From an uncultured Cellulophaga sp. (GTDB lineage: Bacteria > Bacteroidota > Bacteroidia > Flavobacteriales > Flavobacteriaceae), in NCBI GenBank assembly GCA_947491225.1, contig CANLIE010000017.1:1-60715 (forward strand): a stretch of DNA of 60,715 nucleotides. The letters run 5' to 3'. The position numbers were made by a program, and so were the translations under genes. Every line of letters starts with the position of its first letter. The first letter of the stretch is position 1. The notes beneath the pieces are model-generated. The model ran no database searches, had not been told where the DNA came from, and saw only the letters and a list, made by a program, of their open reading frames with translations. Positions 1 to 7,745 of the stretch are shown here, in pieces.

Positions 1-45
1 AATAAAACTAATCAGAATTAGTATACTATTACTTTTTAGCTTCAT
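1..45 (-). CDS. 5' end of a signal-peptide protein; candidate immunity gene
   Basis: An ATG on the minus strand at 45 opens a frame that runs off the left edge without a stop. The 15 visible codons read MKLKSNSILILISFI, a short basic start followed by a hydrophobic run, as in a signal peptide or lipoprotein signal. The start lies 2 bp after the stop of the putative T6SS effector, so the two are probably co-transcribed and perhaps translationally coupled. Toxin genes are commonly followed by their immunity gene, and an exported protein would suit a toxin acting in the periplasm or at the envelope. The immunity role is inference from position only, because too little of the gene is visible. Confidence 0.5.
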   Translation of the reverse strand, partial: MKLKSNSILILISFI

Positions 46-47
46 AT

Positions 48-2297
48 TTATTTCTTTTTAAAATTTTTATCTAATGTGTAGAATTGTTGAAGATTTTTAC
101 TTTGTTCTGATATACCTGCGTTCATATAGGTATTAACACGTTGCCAGCTAGGATTTTTCTCTCCGTTTTTATAGGTTACAAATAAAAGATGAAAGGTAGG
201 GTTAGGCGTCAATTGTATACTTATGGTGTAGTTTTGCATTTTTTCGTTATATTTTCTACTATCTACTTCATATTTTATTTTAGCTTCTTCAAATTCTGTA
301 GCCTCTTTATACTTTTCCCGTATGGGTGCTGTAGGGGGTGTTGGCAACTCGGGAAATGGGATGGCATTGTGCATCATATTAGAGGGCCAAAAGGTACCAT
401 ACCCAAATTTGGTTTGGGTGTTGCTATTGCCCACTGCATCAGTTGTGGTAAAGGTTTCTTGCCCACGATTTAAGAGTACCTCAAACAGGTTTTGATAATC
501 ATAGTTTTTGCCTGCTATGTTTTTATCCAGGTTATAGGGCATCTCGTTATTAGATTTGCCATAATACAGATTAAAGGCATAGCTCATATACATTTGGTGT
601 TTTAGTTTGGCTTGCAATTGTACTCCTGCAGACCAATATTGATCAGAATCCATACCGTAAAACAAAAAGGGTTTATAGATATCATTATAAGACGAAATCA
701 TAAAATTACCCACTTTGGCAGCTGCACCTCCAATGATTTGATGGCGATGGTTATGATCATGTTTGTTGTGTTCAGCTTTTATACGTTTTCCTTTTTCGTC
801 ATACGATTTACTTACTTTACCAGAACTTAACACCCCTGTAGTGCCCCAGGTAAAGGCATACTCATAGGGTACATTAACACCTGATCCTGTAAAACTATTA
901 AATAAATTAAGGTTTAATGCATTACCTGTTTTATAGCCTAGCGTCATGGCAGGGGTAAGGCTGGCAGTTACCAAATGTGGACTCATTACCGAGGTTCCTG
1001 GTGCGCCATTACCATAATAGGTTAATGCGGCATTAATACTAGACATTAAATGGGCATCTCCTGCGCGGGCAATTTGGTGAGAAACCCCTGCATATATACT
1101 GGCAGTAAACCCCCCTTGTAGGCTATAACTAAATTTGAGTCCAATTTTTGGAGGCCAACCTTTAGGTTGTGTTTTGGGGTTTTGAAACGTATGCAGGCTT
1201 TGGGATGCGGACTGTGCTTCAAAATTTTCAAAATCATATACCTTATGTACAGCTTGTTGCCCCCCACCTGTATTTCTCCATTTTTTTATCCCATTTTTGG
1301 GTTTCTCGGGGATATCAATAACGAGATCTCCTGAGTAGGTTGGCGATGTTAATTTACCTATAATTATAGTAGCGTTATTGATACCATCAAACCTAAATAA
1401 ATCATATTCATAGGTTTCAATTTCATCTTTAATCGTAAGTTCTTCTTTTATTTGAGTATTGACATGGGTGCTATAGGCGTTTGTAAGTCCTTGTATTAAT
1501 TTTATTTTTTTATCGGTATCATTTTCGATGTCTACAAGGCTGTGTTCCCATATAGTAATATTTTTAGTATCAGTGTCATAATTGACTAGTTGGTTAGAAA
1601 CAGGATTTTTAATGACTTCTATACTAGGGTTGGTAATTGCTCCATCCACTATTTTTTTATACAATTGATACACTATACTGTTTGTATCTGCATTAAAATT
1701 GGTTATGTTTTCTTGCGCCACTGCTTTAAAATGATTGTGTATATAGGTACTTTCTAAAGTGTACTCACTTTCTTCTTCTTCTTCTTTAGCAATTGTATTG
1801 GCGGTTTGGATACTAAACTGCAATCCTTTTTTTTGCTCCCTTATAGAGGCTGTAGGTATTGGGTTAAGTTGTTGTGAAACAGTTTTATTTTCTGGTGTTT
1901 CTTCAAAATTACTAACACCAGGCACCGCTACTTGCCCATGCGTTATAAGGGATACGCAGGGTGATCCTGCTATGGCACAAGTAGCTTTGCTACTCTCTAA
2001 TAATGGATATCCATTATTTTCATCGATTTGCACCTTGTCATAAAACCCATCCCAAGCAGTAATCATTGGTTGACAGGGCTTAAAACTACTGCCTGTAGGT
2101 TGTAACTTACATTGCCCAAATGTGTTGACCATAAATGGTTGCCCTAGCTCCATATGAGTTGCTATTAGTTTTTGCGAACCATTGCTATCATTGATATAAT
2201 GTTTTTGCTGAGTGCTTACTTGTAGGATGTCTGGGAAATCCCCAAACTGACAATTGCATTGTGCGCTATGACATACTAAATGTTCTTTTTTACTCAT
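48..2297 (-). CDS. T6SS DUF4280 (PAAR-like) protein with toxin-23-like C-terminus
   Basis: This 749-aa protein has no signal peptide. Residues 1 to about 125 are cysteine-rich (CHSAQCNCQFGDFP, then FGQCKLQP and SFKPCQPMI) and fit DUF4280, a PAAR-like family that caps type VI secretion spikes. A charged linker follows. From about residue 390 to 640 comes a glycine- and aromatic-rich region, including LTYYGNGAPGTS and GNFMISSYNDIYKPF, then DSDQYWSAGVQLQ. It resembles the polymorphic toxin type 23 (Ntox23) family, which is common in Bacteroidota. The last 110 residues form a charged tail. It is third in a minus-strand set after vgrG and the 310-aa gene, 10 bp from the latter. The PAAR-like call is good. 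The toxin call rests on motif resemblance and needs a profile search. Confidence 0.75.
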   Translation of the reverse strand: MSKKEHLVCHSAQCNCQFGDFPDILQVSTQQKHYINDSNGSQKLIATHMELGQPFMVNTFGQCKLQPTGSSFKPCQPMITAWDGFYDKVQIDENNGYPLLESSKATCAIAGSPCVSLITHGQVAVPGVSNFEETPENKTVSQQLNPIPTASIREQKKGLQFSIQTANTIAKEEEEESEYTLESTYIHNHFKAVAQENITNFNADTNSIVYQLYKKIVDGAITNPSIEVIKNPVSNQLVNYDTDTKNITIWEHSLVDIENDTDKKIKLIQGLTNAYSTHVNTQIKEELTIKDEIETYEYDLFRFDGINNATIIIGKLTSPTYSGDLVIDIPEKPKNGIKKWRNTGGGQQAVHKVYDFENFEAQSASQSLHTFQNPKTQPKGWPPKIGLKFSYSLQGGFTASIYAGVSHQIARAGDAHLMSSINAALTYYGNGAPGTSVMSPHLVTASLTPAMTLGYKTGNALNLNLFNSFTGSGVNVPYEYAFTWGTTGVLSSGKVSKSYDEKGKRIKAEHNKHDHNHRHQIIGGAAAKVGNFMISSYNDIYKPFLFYGMDSDQYWSAGVQLQAKLKHQMYMSYAFNLYYGKSNNEMPYNLDKNIAGKNYDYQNLFEVLLNRGQETFTTTDAVGNSNTQTKFGYGTFWPSNMMHNAIPFPELPTPPTAPIREKYKEATEFEEAKIKYEVDSRKYNEKMQNYTISIQLTPNPTFHLLFVTYKNGEKNPSWQRVNTYMNAGISEQSKNLQQFYTLDKNFKKK

Positions 2298-2307
2298 ATA
2301 ATTTGGT

Positions 2308-3240
2308 TTAGGCGTTCCACCATTTTATTACCTTGTCTTTAAAAGTAAGCTCTTGCGTTTCTTTTGCATTATGGCTATCCTCTTGGTTTATAATAACATC
2401 TTTTTCTGGTAAATGATCTATATTTACCAGTATACGTTGTATCAGATTTCGTTTTTCCTTAATGGTTTGATCAGAAGTGATATGAGCAATAATACCCGTA
2501 TCAGAATCAAAATCATAACAGAGTTCTATTCCTGCCCTATATTCTTGTGTAGATGGGTATTGGTTAAAATAAGAGTTAGAAACCTTACCATTAAATGTAA
2601 GTTGTCTTGTATTGTAATAACTCAATTCTGTTTTTTCGATAATATCGCCATTGTATGCTACTCTAGGCGCATTAGTTTGTAAAGGCATTGTAAGTTTATT
2701 AGCTGTATTGTTATATATTGGAGCAAAGTATAACGACCAAAACCAATCAAACATAAGATATCGTATTATTTTTCTTGGGGTTGCTATTCCTTTTTCTAGA
2801 TAAAGTAGATACTGTTCAATACTTGTTCCAGAATTTTCTCGAAGTGTCTTTTTTTTAAAGTTTTTAAAACGATTTGTTATTGCTGAAAATGATGTGTCAC
2901 TTATATCTTTAATAATTCCAGACGGAGTTACCCATACACTAATAGGATACAAAACAGTAGTACCAAAGTCTACATCTAGGCGTTGCTTAAAAGAATCAGG
3001 AATTTTATCATTTACATAAAGTGCCGTTTTATCCAGAGTAACTTCCCACATCCAATTTTCAGCTTTTTTGACACATACAGTTTTCATCTGATATCGAATT
3101 TGATCTAATTGATTTTTCTGATGAAGCTGTATAGTTATACCATAATTTCTAGTATGCAGTATATCTACTTCATGATTTAGGTTATAAAATCCACCAAAAA
3201 TTAATTGTTCTATCATTTGTACAAGACTAGTTAATACCAA
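2308..3240 (-). CDS. Unrecognised protein between VgrG and DUF4280 protein
   Basis: I do not recognise this 310-aa protein. It lacks a signal peptide. It is rich in aromatic and charged residues and has a Trp/Tyr cluster near residue 165 (FDWFWSLYFAPIY), which may be amphipathic rather than a true membrane segment. The gene starts 24 bp after vgrG and ends 10 bp before the DUF4280 gene, so it is almost certainly co-transcribed with both. Genes in this position in T6SS islands often encode adaptors or chaperones that load an effector on VgrG, and that role is inferred from position alone. The ATG at 3240 is used here. A second in-frame ATG eight codons later (MIEQLIFGG) is also possible. Confidence 0.7.
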   Translation of the reverse strand: MVLTSLVQMIEQLIFGGFYNLNHEVDILHTRNYGITIQLHQKNQLDQIRYQMKTVCVKKAENWMWEVTLDKTALYVNDKIPDSFKQRLDVDFGTTVLYPISVWVTPSGIIKDISDTSFSAITNRFKNFKKKTLRENSGTSIEQYLLYLEKGIATPRKIIRYLMFDWFWSLYFAPIYNNTANKLTMPLQTNAPRVAYNGDIIEKTELSYYNTRQLTFNGKVSNSYFNQYPSTQEYRAGIELCYDFDSDTGIIAHITSDQTIKEKRNLIQRILVNIDHLPEKDVIINQEDSHNAKETQELTFKDKVIKWWNA

Positions 3241-3264
3241 AAAATAAATTGGAGCTATTTAATT

Positions 3265-5034
3265 TTAAAATAGTTTTACGTTTTCACTTCCTTGAATATC
3301 TACTTGTTTAGAACTTACTAATTCCATATTTTCCTTAGCACTCTCTATACGTACCTTATCTGCATTTTCTAAAATTTCTTTGGCCAATACTGTTTTATCT
3401 TTTTCTACAGTTTCTGTACTATTTTTTGCAGATATAGATATATCATCACTTACTCTGGTCATCATATTTGTTCCTGCATTCATTTTTATTTCTTCTGTGG
3501 CATTAATTTCTATATTTTTAGCATTTAACGTCATATTCTCCAAAGCAGAAATCTCTATATTGTTGTTTGCGGTATCTATACGTATAATGTTGCTGTTTTT
3601 ATCAGTTATGGTTATCATTTCTGCATCTTTAGCATCATTAAGTTCTATGGTGTGCCCACTTCTTGTGCGTATGGCTTTAATGTCGTTTTTATCACTTTGC
3701 CAACTACTAGGCTTTGCTGAGCCATTGTATAATGATCCCATTACAAAAGGTCGTTCTGCATTACCGCCCTCAAAATTCAGAACTACTTCTTCTCTATTTT
3801 CAGGAATAAAATGAAACCCTTTGTCTGCTCCTGCATGTGGGGTCATAACACGTAGCCAAGGGGTGGTTTCTCCTAATGACTTTTGCCAAGGTAGTTGTAC
3901 TTTTATACGACCTAGACCTTTGGGGTCATTATTATCTATAACGGTAGCTATCTCTACTTCACTTTTTGGGTAATTGTGCATATCCATAAGTGGGTAAGCA
4001 TCAAAATTAGCATCTACGGCTTCAAAGGTATTAATATAGACCCCTCCTTCTATATTGGTATGGGTAATACTGGTAATTCTATAACTACCATAGCCCTTTA
4101 TTCTTATAACTTCTCCTAGGTTTACTCCTGGGTTGTCACTACGCCCTTTTGCTATTACTTGGTTTATTGATTTTGCTTTTACATGTTGTGCTACTTGGGT
4201 GTCTAATCTTGATTTAAGGGTGCCGTCTGTATAGGTGTTATGAAAAATATTTGTACTTTTATGAAAGAGGTCTTTAGATTTGGCATCCATAAAACCGTGA
4301 TACCCCTCTGATGGGATAGCGACTTCTGCACTGTTTTTTTGGTGTACTTCATTGGAAAGGTAATCATTGGTAAAGTAGGTGCTGCTAGTGGATCTTGTTA
4401 GTAGTTCTACTGTAAATTCTTTTAAATCTACGCCATAGGTAAGCTCGGTTTCTTCATCACTGGGGCTTCCAAATACTAACTGCTTGCCATTGTAATAAAA
4501 CCATTCATTATAGTAGGATGCTAAACGTTTTGTAAAGTTATAATCGCTCTGATTGTTTTGTACTGTATATTGTATGGTTTGTCTTGTTCGGGGAGAAAAA
4601 TTTGTTGTTAGTTTTCCTTGATCATATCTCTGAAATGTTTGGTCAAGAATTTCTAAAAGTCCTACATCGCTATAGGAGGCATAATGGTTGGCGGCATTGG
4701 CTAGCATACAAGGGCTTTTTGCTATGAGCGTTATTAAATCTCCACTGCTATATTCATAACCCTTTGAGGATTTTAATCCGGTAACTACTCCTTTAAATTC
4801 TAGCTCCCGGTATGTGCCAAATCCTGAGGCTGCACTTATCTGTACGGTTATAATATCGCCAATATAATCTTTGCTATCGCCTATAAACTCGTCTGATAGT
4901 TTTTCTATTACATTGGTTCTGCATACTATTTCTAACTCGTGGCTTGCGCCTATGTGTTGTACAAGTTTTAAGCTTTTGTATGAAAGTAATGGTGTACCTG
5001 AAATGTATATTTTAGTTTCTGTTTGTAAAGCCAT
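3265..5034 (-). CDS. vgrG: Type VI secretion tip protein VgrG
   Basis: This 589-aa protein forms the trimeric spike that tips the T6SS tube. The N-terminal half is the gp27-like part (VgrG/Rhs family). About residues 355 to 440 are the gp5-like OB fold, with the typical stretch EVEIATVIDNNDPKGLGRIK and then LPW and GGNAERPFVMGSLYNG. The remainder is a run of short repeats such as NIEISALENMTLNAKNIEI that build the beta-helical needle. The length is close to other Bacteroidota VgrGs. It leads a three- or four-gene set, and the downstream DUF4280 protein would sit on its tip. No sheath, baseplate or ClpV genes are in the window, so this is an orphan or edge cluster. Confidence 0.93.
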   Translation of the reverse strand: MALQTETKIYISGTPLLSYKSLKLVQHIGASHELEIVCRTNVIEKLSDEFIGDSKDYIGDIITVQISAASGFGTYRELEFKGVVTGLKSSKGYEYSSGDLITLIAKSPCMLANAANHYASYSDVGLLEILDQTFQRYDQGKLTTNFSPRTRQTIQYTVQNNQSDYNFTKRLASYYNEWFYYNGKQLVFGSPSDEETELTYGVDLKEFTVELLTRSTSSTYFTNDYLSNEVHQKNSAEVAIPSEGYHGFMDAKSKDLFHKSTNIFHNTYTDGTLKSRLDTQVAQHVKAKSINQVIAKGRSDNPGVNLGEVIRIKGYGSYRITSITHTNIEGGVYINTFEAVDANFDAYPLMDMHNYPKSEVEIATVIDNNDPKGLGRIKVQLPWQKSLGETTPWLRVMTPHAGADKGFHFIPENREEVVLNFEGGNAERPFVMGSLYNGSAKPSSWQSDKNDIKAIRTRSGHTIELNDAKDAEMITITDKNSNIIRIDTANNNIEISALENMTLNAKNIEINATEEIKMNAGTNMMTRVSDDISISAKNSTETVEKDKTVLAKEILENADKVRIESAKENMELVSSKQVDIQGSENVKLF

Positions 5035-5063
5035 ATCTAAATTCTTAATTGTATCTTTTTAAC

Positions 5064-5071
5064 CAAAAGTA
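5064..5071 (-). promoter_or_regulatory. -7 promoter box of the vgrG set
   Basis: TACTTTTG on the minus strand matches the Bacteroidota -7 consensus TAnnTTTG, 29 bp before the vgrG ATG. I see no convincing -33 TTTG. Confidence 0.5.
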
Positions 5072-5280
5072 CATTTTTCTTTGTAGCATATAAATAAAAT
5101 TCGTTGAATTGCTTGGTGTTAGACTTAATATTTATACTTTTCTGTGTGATACTAGAATACTTAAACTGTAAAATTACATTCACAAAATAGTAGAAAAACG
5201 CTTAATCCCTGATTATAATATGTACGTTATCTAAAAACTTACATCTGATTTAATAAAATTATGTTAGTTAGGAGTACTCT

Positions 5281-5400
5281 TAAATTGTAGTACAAAAGTC
5301 TTGTCATCCTGAGTTTGCCAAAAGGTGGATATAATTTTTATTCCTTTCACTATGAAAAATTACTCCATTCAACGGTTTTTTAAATCAAATAGTTAGATTA
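5281..5400 (+). repeat. Dispersed intergenic repeat A, copy 1
   Basis: This shares CTTGTCATCCTGAGTTTGCC, the following AAAGG, and TTTCACTATGAAAAAT with copies at 7041-7203 (+) and 45497-45665 (-). It lies in the 470-bp gap between vgrG and the lipoprotein gene. The rest of that gap holds the two divergent promoters and no recognisable gene. Confidence 0.7.
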
Positions 5401-5489
5401 AACTTAGGTATAAAACTATTTAGATGCAAAAATGTGCAACGAGTTAATACAGTATTACAATAGAAATACATTTGTTTGTTAAAACACAT

Positions 5490-5497
5490 TATCTTTG
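5490..5497 (+). promoter_or_regulatory. -7 promoter box of the lipoprotein gene
   Basis: TATCTTTG matches TAnnTTTG. It overlaps an upstream in-frame TTG at 5495, so that codon cannot be the start, and the ATGs at 5507, 5510 and 5513 are preferred. Only 9 bases separate the box from the first ATG. Confidence 0.6.
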
Positions 5498-5506
5498 AGA
5501 AAATTA

Positions 5507-6193
5507 ATGATGATGCGTACCTTATTTTATTTCTTTTTTACCATACTAATTTTTACTTCTTGTAAAAACGAGAAAAAAATAAATATTCCAACACCTAAAC
5601 AATTAGAACAAAACATTTTAGAAAAAATTGCTTATGCCCATGGTTATGAGAATTGGAATACCATTAAACAGTTACAGTTTACTTTTAACGTAGATAGAGG
5701 TGACAATCATTTTGAACGTACTTGGAGTTGGCGCACAAAAAACAATGATGTTTTAATGATGACAACTGAAGACACTATTGCATACAACAGAAAAAAAATG
5801 GATAGTGTTGCAAAAAAAGCTAATGGAAGTTTTATAAACGATAAATTTTGGTTGCTAGCACCCTTTAACTTAGTATGGGACAAGGATAATATTACATACA
5901 AACACGTACAAGAATCTGAAGCTCCCATTAGTAAAAAGCCAATGCAAATGCTAACAATTGTGTACGGAAGTAACGGAGGTTACACTCCTGGTGACGCTTA
6001 TGACTTTTATTTTAAAGATGATTATATCATAAAAGAATGGGTCTTTAGAAAATCTAACCGTAAAGAACCTTCTATGGTTACAACTTGGGAGAACTACAAA
6101 GACATTAATGGACTAAAAATTGCCTTAGATCATAAAAATGCTGAAAGTAATTTTAAATTATTTTTCACAAATGTTAAAGCAATAAACAAATAA
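5507..6193 (+). CDS. Conserved lipoprotein, possibly DUF6503-like
   Basis: The 228-aa product begins with a lipoprotein signal peptide (MRTLFYFFFTILIFTSC), with the lipobox Cys at about residue 18, so it should be anchored in an envelope membrane. The body has many beta-strand-like segments (LQFTFNVDRGDNHFERTWSW, FWLLAPFNLVWD, VTTWENYKDINGL), recalling lipoprotein-carrier-like folds and the flavobacterial DUF6503 family; that link is from memory. No catalytic motif is evident. The O-methyltransferase gene follows after 6 bp, so they form an operon. The start is set at the ATG behind the -7 box rather than at the upstream TTG. Confidence 0.7.
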   Translation: MMMRTLFYFFFTILIFTSCKNEKKINIPTPKQLEQNILEKIAYAHGYENWNTIKQLQFTFNVDRGDNHFERTWSWRTKNNDVLMMTTEDTIAYNRKKMDSVAKKANGSFINDKFWLLAPFNLVWDKDNITYKHVQESEAPISKKPMQMLTIVYGSNGGYTPGDAYDFYFKDDYIIKEWVFRKSNRKEPSMVTTWENYKDINGLKIALDHKNAESNFKLFFTNVKAINK

Positions 6194-6199
6194 TAATTT

Positions 6200-6841
6200 A
6201 TGCATTTTTTGTCGCCCATATTGGAGAGCTATATTGCCAATAACTCTGAAAACGAACCTGAAATTTTACAAGAGCTTACAAGAGAAACACATTTAAAGGT
6301 TATACAACCTAGAATGCTTACTGGTCATTTTCAAGGGCGTGTACTTAGCATGCTATCTAAAATAATACATCCAAAAAATATATTAGAAATAGGTACATAT
6401 ACAGGTTATTCAGCAATATGCTTGGCAGAAGGTCTGCAAAATAATGGCTTTTTGCACACTATAGATGTAAATGAGGAACTTAGTAGTATACAACAAAAGT
6501 ATTTTAAAAAGAGTGGGTATAATAATAACATCATTACCCATATAGGCGATGCTCTATATATTATTCCAACACTAGACATTAAATTTGATTTGGTTTTTAT
6601 TGATGCGGAAAAAAGAAGTTATCCCGCATATTTTGAAGCAGTGCTACAAAAAACAAAACCTGGTAGTATTATTTTGTCTGATAATGTTTTATGGTCTGGC
6701 AAAGTAGTTGAACCGTTACATCCAAAAGACATAGCTACTAAAGTATTGTTAGACTACAACAAAATGCTAAAAGAAGATACTAGAGTAGAAACTGTATTGT
6801 TACCCATAAGAGACGGACTTACACTAAGTAGGGTTTTGTAA
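6200..6841 (+). CDS. Class I SAM-dependent O-methyltransferase
   Basis: This is a 213-aa cytoplasmic enzyme of the catechol/caffeoyl-CoA O-methyltransferase family, which transfers a methyl group from S-adenosylmethionine to a hydroxyl using a divalent metal. The SAM-binding loop is LEIGTYTGYSAICLAEGL near residue 65. The metal and substrate motifs are FIDAEKRSYPAYF near 135 and ILSDNVLWSGKV near 160. The length is typical. It is second in an operon with the lipoprotein gene. The substrate cannot be told from sequence. Confidence 0.9.
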   Translation: MHFLSPILESYIANNSENEPEILQELTRETHLKVIQPRMLTGHFQGRVLSMLSKIIHPKNILEIGTYTGYSAICLAEGLQNNGFLHTIDVNEELSSIQQKYFKKSGYNNNIITHIGDALYIIPTLDIKFDLVFIDAEKRSYPAYFEAVLQKTKPGSIILSDNVLWSGKVVEPLHPKDIATKVLLDYNKMLKEDTRVETVLLPIRDGLTLSRVL

Positions 6842-6885
6842 CCTAAGCGATCTCAATACAAGAAAATTTACAAAAGTCTTAATTC

Positions 6886-6995
6886 AAATTTTATGTCCGT
6901 AAAGGTTTATAAACTTGAAATTACATCATTTAACTTGTTTCAGAATGCATAACGCTTTAAATCAACACAATAATGTGAGTCCCTGAAATAAATTC
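6886..6995 (-). repeat. Dispersed intergenic repeat B, copy 1
   Basis: Read on the minus strand, this carries TGAATTTATTTCAGG, then ACATTATTGT, TTGATTTAAAG, TCTGAAACAAGTT and TATAAACCTTTAC, in the same order as 37113-37222 (+). It directly precedes a copy of repeat A, so 6842-7365 looks like a composite of repeats rather than a gene region. Confidence 0.65.
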
Positions 6996-7040
6996 AGTGT
7001 AACGTATTAATGATATCACTAAATACGGGTGTTCAATAAT

Positions 7041-7203
7041 TAAATTTCGATAGAAGATTGTAACTAAGACAAGTAAATTTTAAAACAAAAGCTTTGTCGT
7101 CTTAAGCTTGCCGAAAGGTCTATACAATTTTTATTAGTTTCACTATGAAAAATCACTCAATATGAGAGCTTTTTTAATCAAATTCTTAGACCGAACTCAG
7201 GTC
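7041..7203 (+). repeat. Dispersed intergenic repeat A, copy 2
   Basis: It aligns over about 160 bp with the reverse complement of 45497-45665: GACAAGTAAATTTTAAA, then AGCTTGCC, TACAATTTTTATTAGTTTCA and AAGACCGAACTCAGG-like ends. The core matches 5281-5400. An open frame at 7162-7365 lies partly inside this repeat and is not believed. Confidence 0.75.
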
Positions 7204-7365
7204 ATTACTTTCAATACGACTTCTCTTTTTGTTTATTTTATAAAAATAGAGTATCCAGAAGAATTTAATGTATTAGTATTGATAATAATGATAGTAAAAG
7301 AATTTAGATTGTTTAGAAACAAAACATTACTCTATCCCGTACAAAAGAGTATATTAAGTATGTAA

Positions 7366-7647
7366 TTATTTTCTTTTAATTACGCCAGTAACATCTTCTA
7401 CATTTTCTTTTACCTTGTTTAGACCATCTTTTATGTCGTTGGCAAAACTAGTATCTATACCTTGCTTTTCTGCACTTTTAGTTATTTCTTGTTTTATATC
7501 TTCCGTTGCGTCCTTTAATTGACGCATACCTTTACCTAAGCCTTTAGCAATATCTGGAATTTTATCTGCACCAAAGACCATTACTACTATAAATATAATG
7601 AAGAAGATTTCTCCTCCACTAATAAATAAGAAAAAAGCTGAATACAT
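7366..7647 (-). CDS. tatA: Sec-independent protein translocase TatA/TatE
   Basis: The 93-aa product is a TatA-family protein, which oligomerises with TatC to move folded RR-signal proteins across the inner membrane. A single N-terminal membrane segment (EIFFIIFIVVMVFGADKIPD) leads through the FG hinge to an amphipathic helix (IAKGLGKGMRQLKDATEDI) and a charged tail. The ATG at 7647 is chosen because an upstream ATG at 7713 lies inside a transcription terminator and because a -7 box ends 4 bases before 7647. A Tat substrate is encoded at 18630-19370. Confidence 0.92.
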   Translation of the reverse strand: MYSAFFLFISGGEIFFIIFIVVMVFGADKIPDIAKGLGKGMRQLKDATEDIKQEITKSAEKQGIDTSFANDIKDGLNKVKENVEDVTGVIKRK

Positions 7648-7651
7648 AATA

Positions 7652-7659
7652 CAAATATA
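7652..7659 (-). promoter_or_regulatory. -7 promoter box of tatA
   Basis: TATATTTG on the minus strand is a perfect TAnnTTTG match. Only four bases (TATT) lie between it and the ATG, so the transcript would be leaderless or nearly so. Confidence 0.6.
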
Positions 7660-7682
7660 ATCAGAAGTTTTATTTGTACCAT

Positions 7683-7722
7683 AAAAAAACCCCACATCTT
7701 GAATATTTATCAAGTGTAGGGT
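7683..7722 (-). terminator. Intrinsic terminator of the M1 peptidase gene
   Basis: On the minus strand, ACCCTACACTTG, a short loop and CAAGATGTGGGGT are followed by seven Ts. It lies between the M1 peptidase stop and the tatA promoter and insulates the two. Confidence 0.8.
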
Positions 7723-7745
7723 CTTCTATTTTTTAGGTTTTAAAA

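Noticed and set aside
7162-7365. 67-aa plus-strand frame
   Set aside because: It begins inside repeat A, has no recognisable domain or leader, and its composition is that of translated repeat DNA.
7648-7713. Longer N-terminus for TatA
   Set aside because: These 22 codons cover the terminator of the upstream gene and the tatA promoter, and they add nothing like a TatA N-terminus.
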